Of a stretch of DNA of 64,000 bases, positions 48,501 to 59,819 are shown one piece after another. Location of the stretch: contig NC_051139.1 in NCBI RefSeq assembly GCF_014839805.1, positions 744,001 through 808,000 on the forward strand. Direction: 5' to 3'. Source of the stretch: Manduca sexta (Eukaryota > Arthropoda > Insecta > Lepidoptera > Sphingidae). A program made the position numbers and the translations under genes. The notes under the pieces were generated by a model that was not told the DNA's origin, made no database searches, and was given only the letters and a program-made list of their open reading frames with translations. The first letter of the stretch is position 1. Each line of letters starts with the position of its first letter.

Positions 48501-51500
48501 GAGTATGGAGAATTTAGGTACATATTTATGAAGACAAAAATCTCATATACGTTGCCTGTATTGTATTGTAATATCAGAGTTTGTAAAAGCATTTAATTAT
48601 ATTTATTTGTACAATAAAGAAGCAACGTGTATTATCGCGTGAAGGCTATGTTAGTAAAAGCAATGTAGAGGTGGATGAGAAGACAGCTGAAGGCGAATGT
48701 ACAATAGAGAGATGTGTTGATTGGAAGTTTTCATAAACGTATGATCTTGACTTTTAACTTCGATTGTAATGAACGCTGTTGCGTAAACTACTTATTTATT
48801 TGAAGATATAATACACTTTGTACTGGATGCATGCGGCGGTAGAGCGTCGGTGTATCCAATTTTACTTTTTATAATATGGAACCGGCTCGACAGTAGTATA
48901 AAATTGGAAAGAAAATCTTTGACATTGTGCTTACGACGCCATCGCTCGAGGTTCGGTCTCGAGTTCAACACCATGATTCATATTTTTGGATGGTGACCCG
49001 TTTCATTTGTTACAAAAAATGCAAACATGTATGACCTAGACTAGTGTGTGTTGAACCGGTCTTTCAGTGCCTATTGTGGATTTGAATCACGTAGGTAATC
49101 TGCGCGGGGATCAGCCGGTAATTCAGCAGAGGAGTGTATTTTCAGGCGGGCGCCGGCGCAGCGGTGCGAGTCAGGCTCACCCGCCATTGTGTGTGTGAAG
49201 CCACTCGAAACGTTGCAGTTCCCATGTTTTGCATCAAATCACTTCTCAGGGTTGCCTTGGTGGCATTAAGCCTTTAAGAATATAAAACTACTTCAGGCGT
49301 ATTTCAATGTTTCACGGTACAGTGACGGTATAACGAACTGACAAGTGACAACCCTAAGAAAAGATGGTAATAAAAACATTTTACAACTCCGGTAGAATTA
49401 CTCAGAAAAGATACCGATCAGTTTTCTATGTTTTTCAAAGTGTTTTAAGTTAAATGCCTTTGTGTTGTTCACCACAGCACTTAGATGCGTCTGCAGTCCG
49501 TACGCTAAAGTTTGATTTATGCTACAATTTTCTTGTATAATATTCATACATGTTCCTAAACTTGTTATGTTTATACATTTATATTTTCAAACAAAACTTT
49601 TTATTATGCAGATATTTGATTATTTATGCTTTTAGGTATTGGTGTTTACTATCTGGCCGTCAACGTAAAGTCAGTTCTCGATATAAAAAGGAGATACACT
49701 CAAGGATAATAATGTGGTGACACAACTTTCAGAATCAGATAAGTAGTTTCAGAGATGCTAAAGTACAATATTGAAAATCTACAAATTTCATCTATCATAT
49801 TTACTGCCATCTAGTGGGCATTTAGAGAATCACTACGCCTTTCTACGTACTATCTATGAAAATATGCTTTCGGACATAATGCTTCTTTCCATTGTTAATA
49901 GAGGGCGCCACGGCGATGTTTGGTTCTTATCTAAGGTAAATGAAAAGCAATGTTTCGGCGTTTACATGGCCTTTAATTCAATAACAAATTGACCTTCCTT
50001 TAACATTAACGCAGTCACTTTCACCAACACTTTTCAGTAAACAAAATTCCGGAAATTTTAATTTACACACGGTCTTTTTGCCTTTTACCTGCTAATTTGG
50101 CGGCAAATGAAGGTAACTTGGTTTTCGACTTTCAGTTTGATTCAATTAAAAGTTATTGAAAGTTAAGATTAATAAACATAGATATGTCGCATATTTTAAT
50201 TTAGAATACTATAAGAAGTTTTACACCGTTGAGCTCAGAGCTGCACACGCATATAAAATGAATTATAAAAGTTATTCTATTTATATTATTACATCATTAA
50301 CATATATGTTAATGTTATAAAAAATAAACCCATCAAAATGGAATGAAGACAGACAGGAAGGCAAACTGGACACTCGTTAGAGCATTTGAATATAATAAAA
50401 TATCTCAATCATTGTACAAGGTTGGGTTAGAAAAGAAATACGGTCTTATGTAATACGGCACACAGTAATTAGCGGCGAACCTAGCGGCCTAGAATGGCAA
50501 TATAACTGTTGGCTACTGGATTCATTCCCAATTAGGATAATATGGTCACATACTCGCGCGCAGGAAGCGTGCAGAGACCCGACTGCGGGACAAGTATGGT
50601 TGTAACACTGACAACACCGAAGCTTCCTAGACGTTAGTAATCAGAGTTTCAATTAACAATTTTTTTGCCTTTGAGAGTAATTTATTCAATCTATATACAT
50701 ATAAATAAATATGAGTACGTTCCATATGGACTCCAAAACGTCTGGAGTGATTTTAATGATTACATTAGGCTAGCGGGCGATTCCGTCATTCATAAAAACA
50801 TTTATTGTTAAATTCCTATTCGTATAAGTATTTGTTGTGCGAGAGCGCGTGCTGTCGGCCCGGCCCGGAGCCTGCGCGGCGGTGTGGCGCCGGAGCTTCT
50901 ACATTGCTTTTTATGACATTCGTTTCACTGTAAAAGGAGGAACGGCGCAGTTAATTGTACCTCGCCAAATGAACTAGTAAATATTACTGTTGTAGTTGAT
51001 CAAAAATAAAGGCACAACTATAGTTGCAAATTATAATTTTATTGATGTTGACAATTCCAGATCAATTTGTGGTATAAATGTTCTGTAATTACAGTGAGAG
51101 ATTGATTTTAATTATTATGATAAATATATTTGCGATACTTCATGACATTGCTCATTTTCATATTCGAAGAAATCTAAATATGTACCTTCATTATTACCTT
51201 TTAGCATAAATAATTATGTGAACTAGGAACTGTAAACTTATAAAATAAACACTGTTAAAGCTTGTTCTTATGAATACACAACGTTTATGTGTGGGAATTA
51301 TAGGTGAGTGTCAATTTTCTAGATATAAATGTATATACATAGATAATCCACCAGCGAAAATAACAAAAGTAACTGTATAACGGTGTATAAATTGGTTTTA
51401 CGAAACGTTTCGCGCCGTCAGTGTTGCAAGCATAGAAATTGTTAGACGTCGTTGGGCTACTGAAGCGTAAGATTGGGAAAAAAGTTCCAACTTTCGCCCA

Positions 51501-54500
51501 CTGAGTTGCCAAATAAATTGAAAGTTACGAAAATGTTCTCTCACACTTTACGTTATACTGTAATCATCGGTATTGGTTGTTTTTTATAACTTCTTTGTAA
51601 ATAGCCAACCGCAATACAGTACAGCGCTGCGGTTAGCTTGTGAAAAGTGTTATGCAATAAGCAAATATGGTTTATTTTTGTATGTAATTGATTGCCGAAA
51701 TAGGTCTCCTGATTGTGAGCGGTACACGTGCTCGGAAACAGTAGCGATATCAAAACTTTGTACAACCGCGTACCGCACTCGCATTCCATTCACGTAGTCT
51801 ATAAACTACTTGCGATAATGGTCACACATTACTGGTGATAGAAATAGGCAAAGCGACGACACCGTCAGACAGATATATTGTGTACCTATACCAGAAAGTA
51901 ATTTTACTATCGTCGTGTTAGAAAGGTAATTTACATATTTGTAAAGTAAAATATTTTAGTTTTATATTTCACTATGATTGGTTATTTCTGCGGTGGTTAT
52001 TTTCCCCGAGGCGGGCAAATATGGTCAGTCGGCTAGTCACCGACAATATAAATAGACGAACTGCTTTGTAAAATGTGTCATTATAATTGTCACTACACGT
52101 TAAAAGGTTTAAGGAGCAACCCCATAGTTTACTGCCCGTTCTCGGTAAACGGTAGAATGATATTGATAGAACCTGTGGGGAACATAGATATCTCTTATAT
52201 CTTAGAACGCTTCCTCTGATAGTAAAATCCGCAAATTTTGTGTAAATTTCCAGTCCTGCTGAAGCAAGCTATAATAGATCTGGACCTTCCGTTGAGCCCG
52301 CGCTGCGACAGTTCCACCACCCAAGACAATGTGACCCTGTATCTGGTATAACACCTTTATTTGCCTTCGTAAGGTCGAATGACGTTGCTCACTATTGTTA
52401 CCGACGTTATTTGTACTAACATTTCGTGATTTTTTATGTAATTAAGTGAAAAGGTGTTTTTACGCATCACAAGTATGTTCTTTTGTCTACTTAGATTTAC
52501 TGAGATTTGTTCATATGGTTTGAGCCATATGTTTATTTTTATTGCTAGAAATTTATTGAACGAATTCTAAAGATCAGAGTGTCGTCAAGGAAAATGTGGT
52601 AGTTTATTAGTACCTACCTAACGAACGGATCGGGAGTTCTAATAAAACTTACATGATTAAGGCTGTGATATCGTGAGGGCCAAGATTTTAAATAATAATT
52701 TATATGGCTTTGGTGAAGTGATAGTCGGTCGGAACTGGTCTTATGACTTGCAATAGACTTGCTTAGTGATGGGAAAGATATGACTTTAGTAAACTTTACG
52801 TAAGTGCTATTAGGACTCATAATGATATGTGAATGAGGCAGCTAGCTCTCAATCAGAGAATGGGAAATACGGACATCAGGCACAAATTAAATCCCCGATA
52901 AATAAAATCAAATCTGTTTAAGCATCGCACACTACAAAGTATAATGAAGTAGCATCAAACTCGAAGCTTTATAGGTGTCAGCTAAGCGCGCTGCTAGAAC
53001 TATGCGGCCTCTAGAGATGACGCGACCCTGACATGCCTCTGAACATTGCACTAGCGGCTAACACCTCTGCGCTAACGGCTGTTTGAAGTACGCTCTTGTG
53101 TTGTAAATGTTTACCGCAGTTAGAGACGTCGCTGCTTTTGGGAGGGAAGACGTATGAGACTTTTTAGCATTTTTTAAATATCGATATAGAAACTAAAATG
53201 TATAATTGTTTTTGGCAATAATAAAACTGAACACACCGTATTGCATGGCAATTTTAACGTGAGATATTAAAATCATTAATAATTAACTGGTTTTGTTTCT
53301 TTGAAATACGAATTCACTTTTCGTAGGCTTATAGAAATAAACATGTTAGTGAATTTTGTATCTTACCGTTACCTAATGACGCTTCTGTAGGAAACATATT
53401 ATAAAGTCAAGTAATTATGTGTAAGTTAACATTATAAACTATCCCAATTATATTGCATGCATTTTAAGTTAGGAACGAGAGGGCGACATTTATATTACTG
53501 CAGTTTTGAACCACCATCTTTAGGAGATCTAGTAGATGGGGTGGTGATGATATGATCCCAACATATTACTATGGGTTTACAAGTTTGCTAGCACATTATA
53601 ATTTTCGGTTATCTATCGCACGCTTCTGGGAAAGGCCCCTCAGCATGAGGGTAAGGCTGATTAAGAATGTACCCGTGTTTGTTGATATGTTCGAAATTCA
53701 GTCGAGACTTCTAATAACCCGAGAGTATAGATCTGGGATCTATAATAATAATATCCATCTAACAATAATAATTACATTGTTAGTGTTTGTCGAGTAGCGC
53801 ATGCACCGATGCGATAGAGTGGCGGGCGCGGCGGCGACGCGGCGGCGAGTCGGCGGCGCGGCCGCCCTTGTTAATCAGAAACGCAGAAAATCTCATGAAC
53901 TGCATTTACATGCTCGCAGTCGGTTTATGCTCTATTTGCACAAATGAAATGATCGGCTGAATTAAATTGTCCGTTTCTATTTGACGCTAATTCTCAGCTC
54001 GTTGAAATTTTGTAACAATGTCTGCAACATGCTTTACGGTTGATAAACGTTTCTCTAACCGGCCACCGGAATTATAACAATGATAAAACAAGTTGATGTA
54101 ATAATAAGGAAGAGTTTAGCGGTTTGGGAAGTCATAATAATAATGCCGCCAGTAACACGGTCTCAATGACAAATCCGCACACACGTGTACTTAGCAACAG
54201 ACCCCTTTTCAAACTTCTAACTGCGAGGTGTGTGCGCGAGCTGCGGAGCGGTGTGGCGCGGTGTGGCGCGGCGCGACAGAAAGCGATAGTGGTGTGGACG
54301 GTACAGTTTAGTTGTCGAGCAGGAAGGTGTCGCGCTTGGCCGCGCCTCGCCACGACACGCGGGGAAGCGTGGAGCGTCGCGCGTGGCGGGCGGCTGGCGG
54401 GCGGTTGGCGGCTGACACGCCGACACACGCGGTCACACGCCGCGCTCCGCACGCGCTTCGTGCGCCGGCCTTCGGACATGCTGCCAGCACTACCAGCCTG

Positions 54501-55202
54501 TGCCCATTATGCAACGCCTGCTCCGCAACAAACGAACAAGTTCATTCATAACAACCACTAGCCACGGTCAATTCAACCTTCTGTCGTACGTCAGGCCCCG
54601 GCCGCCGCACTCGATCCTCTTCCTGATTCTATGAACTCTGACCTGCTCGTCATCGAACACATCACGATAATTTTCTTTTGCGTTGTAAAAAAACAAGGAA
54701 CTGTCCAAAGTGATTTAATCAGCGAGCAGTTGAGTCAAACGAGATCATTGCCATTATGATAATTCGAGTCATAATTTATAATTTTTTCGCGTATTTGTTT
54801 GTTTCATTCATCGGAGCACGTTCGAGGCAATGCGACGTTTTTTAGAGTTCGTCAGAGCGGCGCGGATTCATTTACAGTAAGCACTTGATGGAATGTCATT
54901 GCCGTATCGTTTGACTAAACGGCAACTAATCATATTACCGTCGTTGGCAACTTGCTGATGTATTTATTTATAAACGCCATCGTACCCTTGTACGAGAGAG
55001 TCGCGGCCCGAAAGCGCGAATGAGTTTTACCTTCGATGCTGCTAAAATAGCTACGCAGTTACACTCTCACCTTGCGTTTGATTGACGATCGATCCCTTGT
55101 GCCAGATACCTGTTAACCGTTAGAACAAACAGTAGAGCAGCGCCGTCAGCGCCGCACCGCGCGACACCGCGCCGCCGACGTCAGCGGGTTGTGCAACGGT
55201 GA

Positions 55203-55300
55203 CACTCACCGGCGATGCCGCCGCCGCGCGGAGGATCTCATCTCTGCAACGGCGTCGGCTCGGCCGGGGCCCGAACCTCGCGGCATTATTTCCACATTGT
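55203..55300 (-). promoter_or_regulatory. Candidate upstream exon/promoter of ken
   Basis: On the minus strand a GC-rich, CpG-rich sequence ends 'catcgccg|gtgagtg', a strong 5' splice site with exon end at 55210. An ATG within it (minus, about 35 nt before the donor) would read in frame into the ken exon at 45574 and add about 14 Arg-rich residues, if this exon is spliced to it. This is one candidate among several islands. Confidence 0.3.
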
Positions 55301-56269
55301 AACCGTACCTAGTTGGGAACAAATACAGTTCGTGTTCGACATTTTGCGATCACCGTGGCAGTTAGATGACTATTTATAAAGAACGTGTCTTAGAAAAGGT
55401 CGGATATGATTGTCGGCACTCGGCAGTCATTTGAATATATCTGGTGTTATTACAGCAAATTATAATGAATTAAATCTAGTAGAGGCGTTCTCACGCCGCG
55501 AAATTGGTTGACCTTCGCATCTGTTGCTTTGTGCTGAACCAACTGCGATGCGATAAATACATTGATATTACTGTATCCAACTTCTATTGTTCGGAGGCAC
55601 CTCGGTGATCTTTTAAATCGCAATTAGGTGCGTGTGTACTGTGTGGTGTGTGCCGCGAACGGCGACTCCACACTCCACACAAAGACGTATTCTTTGTTTG
55701 ATTAATATCTATTCGCGGCGGTCTCTTCCGTTTGTTCGGCGGTTCTCGACTGATCCGAGGTGAACCAGACTCGTCCAAGGTCCGTTTTGAAATAGGATGG
55801 CACTTGACCTTCGGGATGAAAGTCAACAATATTGCGCAACGTATCGACGCGTTTCTCGGCTAGCTAACGCTCATCTACGAGACATATTCGGACTTGGTCA
55901 TGGCCTACATACCCATGTTCAAGGATTTCGTATATTTGGAAGGTAGAGATTTCAAAATCGACACAATTTTAAGGTGTGTTTTGTTAGCGCCTCAATATGA
56001 ATGGAATATTATTGTGACCTTTACGTTTGTTACATTTAGACTTGGGGCGTGTTTTTTATTTCTTCGCTTTTCCCATGGTGTTGTCGCAAGGAATCGTACA
56101 ATAGATCAATAGAGACCAGTGATTCACGTATCATTGACGGCAGACAAGTAATTTCTAATTTCTTTAGCATTTTTACAGCTGAACATTGAGTTGTACGGAC
56201 TAGATTTTTCACCACTCCTTTCTCATTCACACACACGAGTTACACGTGTTTATGTTTGTTTACGTGTGG

Positions 56270-56450
56270 TGTAAACGTTTGGTGCGTGTGTGAGTGAGTA
56301 TGCGCACGTGTGCGTGTGGGCGGGCGTGTGTGCGTGCGCGTCTGTGTGTGCGTGATGCGACGGCGCGCGGGCGGTACAGCGCGGCGGAGCGCCGGCGGGG
56401 GCGCGGGAGGAGGAGGTAGCGCCGGCGAGCGGGCCGCGGTTTTGTAACAG
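56270..56450. promoter_or_regulatory. CpG-rich island with GT-rich repeats
   Basis: A (GT)-rich run with CACGTG-like cores passes into a block of nearly pure G+C (about 56360-56440). It is the strongest compositional island in the window. It may be a promoter for ken or for an unseen transcript. Strand cannot be set. Confidence 0.3.
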
Positions 56451-57129
56451 CGTTTATTTCAAGGTCACTCGAGCAGTTTTTAGAAAGTTACTTCACTCGT
56501 GTCTTAGGTAAAACTACATTTGCATCGAAATTTTCGATTATTGTCACTGCACTATTATGCTAATTTTATTTTTATTATTATAATTTTTTTGACAAATGTT
56601 TCTTTGTATTTCTCAGGCGGCCACCAGTGTTACCAGATTGTGAAATACGTTTAATTTATAATAAATTACTTATTCCAGAATCTATTGTTACAATTTCCTT
56701 CTTCTGCGTAATATTAAGTTCCGTGCTTATTGATCACAATTGTTTTGCATAATAATTCTTGTGTGCACAGCCGGCGTCGAAGATTGTCAAGTATTATTTG
56801 ATTAGTCTGTGTTGTGTTTTAATTAAAATATTTCCGCACCATTCATGTACTAATATATTTTCCTGATAAATTATGAATATTCAATGTGGTAGACTTAGTT
56901 TAAAATAACCTTTGTCTAATAAAAATCTCAAGTATAATATAGGAATTATGAATCTGAAATAACTTTTATATTGAGATATAAATTTCGTAAGTCAGTACCG
57001 GAGGATAGCAGTCTTATGTTTTGTCTAATGGGTACTCATTACGATCTACCCAAAACTGAACACAAAACCTCACAGTTAGAAGCAATATATATTGTGGTTC
57101 GCACACATATTATTTTTCTCGTGGCCTCA

Positions 57130-57629
57130 NNNNNNNNNNNNNNNNNNNNNNNNNNNNNNNNNNNNNNNNNNNNNNNNNNNNNNNNNNNNNNNNNNNNNNN
57201 NNNNNNNNNNNNNNNNNNNNNNNNNNNNNNNNNNNNNNNNNNNNNNNNNNNNNNNNNNNNNNNNNNNNNNNNNNNNNNNNNNNNNNNNNNNNNNNNNNNN
57301 NNNNNNNNNNNNNNNNNNNNNNNNNNNNNNNNNNNNNNNNNNNNNNNNNNNNNNNNNNNNNNNNNNNNNNNNNNNNNNNNNNNNNNNNNNNNNNNNNNNN
57401 NNNNNNNNNNNNNNNNNNNNNNNNNNNNNNNNNNNNNNNNNNNNNNNNNNNNNNNNNNNNNNNNNNNNNNNNNNNNNNNNNNNNNNNNNNNNNNNNNNNN
57501 NNNNNNNNNNNNNNNNNNNNNNNNNNNNNNNNNNNNNNNNNNNNNNNNNNNNNNNNNNNNNNNNNNNNNNNNNNNNNNNNNNNNNNNNNNNNNNNNNNNN
57601 NNNNNNNNNNNNNNNNNNNNNNNNNNNNN
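57130..57629. other. Assembly gap, 500 N
   Basis: Exactly 500 unknown bases, probably a scaffold placeholder of arbitrary length. Apparent long open frames across it are artefacts. Confidence 0.99.
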
Positions 57630-58044
57630 TATCTTCATATATTATGACACGTTGTACATATTATGCCCCTTGTGTGTACGAAATTGAGCAGAATTAAATA
57701 CTTCACATCAAAGATAAAAATTGTAAAAATATTATGGTTGTGAATTATAAGTGATGTATAGTTGAAAGCAACTTGGCACTTCGACAATCTTCGGCTACTG
57801 TCGATAGCAAAATATGCTACAGTTACTCGCTAGGATGACTGTTATAGAAAAGTTATGGCAGTAGAAATAGTAAATAGTAAATTAAACCGTAAATATAAGA
57901 CTGAAATGCAGATTTTGGTTTGGCTTTTGTAGATTCTTCGGAAAATCGGAAATTGTCGAAGCATCAAGTCAGCCACCTCCTATGCGTTGTACTAAGTTAC
58001 TTGGCAGTTTTATACGACATCGAGTGTAGATATGGATTCACTTA

Positions 58045-58265
58045 AGGCAGACTTCCGTTTATTACGTCACGCGCCTGTATCACGTCAAAATGACCAATAA
58101 TTATTAGTATAATAACGTTCAAATGCAATAGTGATTTCAAACTCACATACTGACTATTCCAATAAGTCATACCAATCGCCAATTATGCCTTTTTTAATTG
58201 TCTATTTGAATCGAACAATAACGTGATGCTACTTGCGATTATCTGTATAAAACGGAAGTGTGCCT
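58045..58265. mobile_element. MITE with TTA target duplication, 221 bp
   Basis: Ends AGGCAGACTTCCGTTT (left) and AGGCACACTTCCGTTT (right, inverted), one mismatch in 16. It is flanked by TTA at 58042-58044 and 58266-58268. The 3-bp TTA duplication suggests a PIF/Harbinger-type source. No coding sequence. Confidence 0.8.
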
Positions 58266-58611
58266 TTAGACGCAGCAAAATACATGTTTTATTTCCCACA
58301 CTTTGGATCTTATGACTGCGACCTACTGAGCTACATTACAATAAGATTATCTCTACACATATTTCGAACTTTCAATTCATCGTAATCGACTGCGCCAAAT
58401 GCCATCCAATAAAAACAATATATATTGCGGTCATATAAACCTTATATAATAATTAACTAGATTATATATAGCGTTATTAAAACATTTTACTCTAATAAAT
58501 ACTATGCAATTCATACTTTCATTTGCTATTTCAGAATATATATTTTATTAAGATTGCACGTAACGATTGCTTATAAATTTTCTAATGTGGTGTTGATAAA
58601 TTGGCCATTTA

Positions 58612-58753
58612 GACGGAAATGTTATAGCATGCTATTAGGCAGCTTGCTTTTTAGCATGAAATGAACACGGTGGAAACAAAGAAGCAAGCGTGAGTCTCAC
58701 ATTATCAATTCTGTGCTCGACATACTAAAATAGTATGCTATAACAACACCGTC
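58612..58753. mobile_element. Foldback MITE, about 142 bp
   Basis: Inverted ends GACGG(AAA)TGTTATAGCATGCTATT and GACGG(TGT)TGTTATAGCATACTATT, flanked by TA (58610-58611, 58754-58755). The palindrome continues outward as ATTTA/TAAAT, so the exact ends are ambiguous. Inner segments also pair (CTTGCTT with AAGCAAG). Confidence 0.7.
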
Positions 58754-59819
58754 TAAATAGGACACCGCCAACCAGTCAAACAATGGCGAAAAAAACTCAT
58801 GACAATTGAATTAAACCTTAGAAACTTTTGCTTACGGTCGAAATTAGTTTATATTACAAAACCACGTTTTAGGCAGCTGTGTACTGTTGGTACTAATATC
58901 GACCATATTCCAAAGTAAATAGTGAATTTACAACTGAATAAGTAACTTTGCGCTAGTCAGTCTGCGCTAACACAGTTCACGCAACTACAGATTAGAAAGA
59001 AATATAGATAAAACGAATAATTGGAAATAAAAATGCCGCATTAAAGCACCGATGAACACCTACTTACACAGAAAAATAATTTCATTTTGATACATAAAAA
59101 TACATACTTTAAATCTCATATTTGCACTGCCCCTTATATATTTTTAAATATTAAATTTCAGTGTCTATGATCGTAGTTAAAAATATGGCATTTATCCAGG
59201 TAGTTTCATTAGTCGATAGTGAGGTTACATCACTATCGATATGTCAAGACATCGTTAGAAATTAGTCAGTGATGGTAGCATTAAATCAGTACGTGTTAAT
59301 GTGATTGTCATTTCTTTACATCTGGTCGAGTCGGTACATTGTAAACATAACTAGCTACAATGTAGCTTTTTTCTCAAAATATGACGTACAATAGTACATT
59401 CGAATATTTCAATCAAATTTTCATAATTTTCAATCGATATCAATTCGACACTATCGAAACAAATTATCTCAACATATCGATAGCGGACCGACATACTACC
59501 GACTTAAACCAATATAAAAATAATAATGCGGTCATACTTTTGGTTCATAACGTGTTGACTGCCATATTCGTGATGTTTCGACTGTCCCACACTACCTTAG
59601 GCACTAAGAAATATTCAACGCAATATTATATCGACTTCACGTACAAGTGTTTACATGCCGTTTAATGAATTGAACAAATGCTGGATTCATTAAATAATAG
59701 GCGTTAAACGTTAATCTAGATGATTGGCTGTTGTCAGAGCTGCATGCTCGTAGTTGATACGACACAACCAACTGCAGTCAACGCTTGTCGCCGGTGACTG
59801 ACGCGATGCCCGCAGTGGG

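Larger units (their letters stand above)
45575..57129. other. Long non-coding region upstream of ken (5' intron and promoter region)
   Basis: About 11.5 kb with no recognisable coding exon. GC-rich, CpG-rich islands stand out at about 49140-49190, 50840-50900, 53810-53870, 54220-54480, 55130-55290 and 56270-56450. Open frames in them are composition shadows. A SINE-like head with a B-box-like GGTTCGGTCTC lies near 48940-48970. Some islands are likely promoters or enhancers of ken. Confidence 0.5.
57630..59819. other. Intergenic region between gap and OATP gene
   Basis: AT-rich. Holds two MITEs (58045-58265 and 58612-58753) and a short hairpin CGATAGTGA...TCACTATCG near 59214-59240. A 94-codon plus-strand frame at 59381-59665 has AT-biased codons and no domain. 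Confidence 0.5.

Noticed and set aside
54124..54561. Overlapping 115-145 codon frames on both strands
   Set aside because: GC-rich island with Arg/Ala/Pro-biased translations in every frame and no domain; composition shadow.
56971..57697. Long open frames of about 200-240 codons
   Set aside because: They consist mostly of the 500-N gap; no real sequence supports them.
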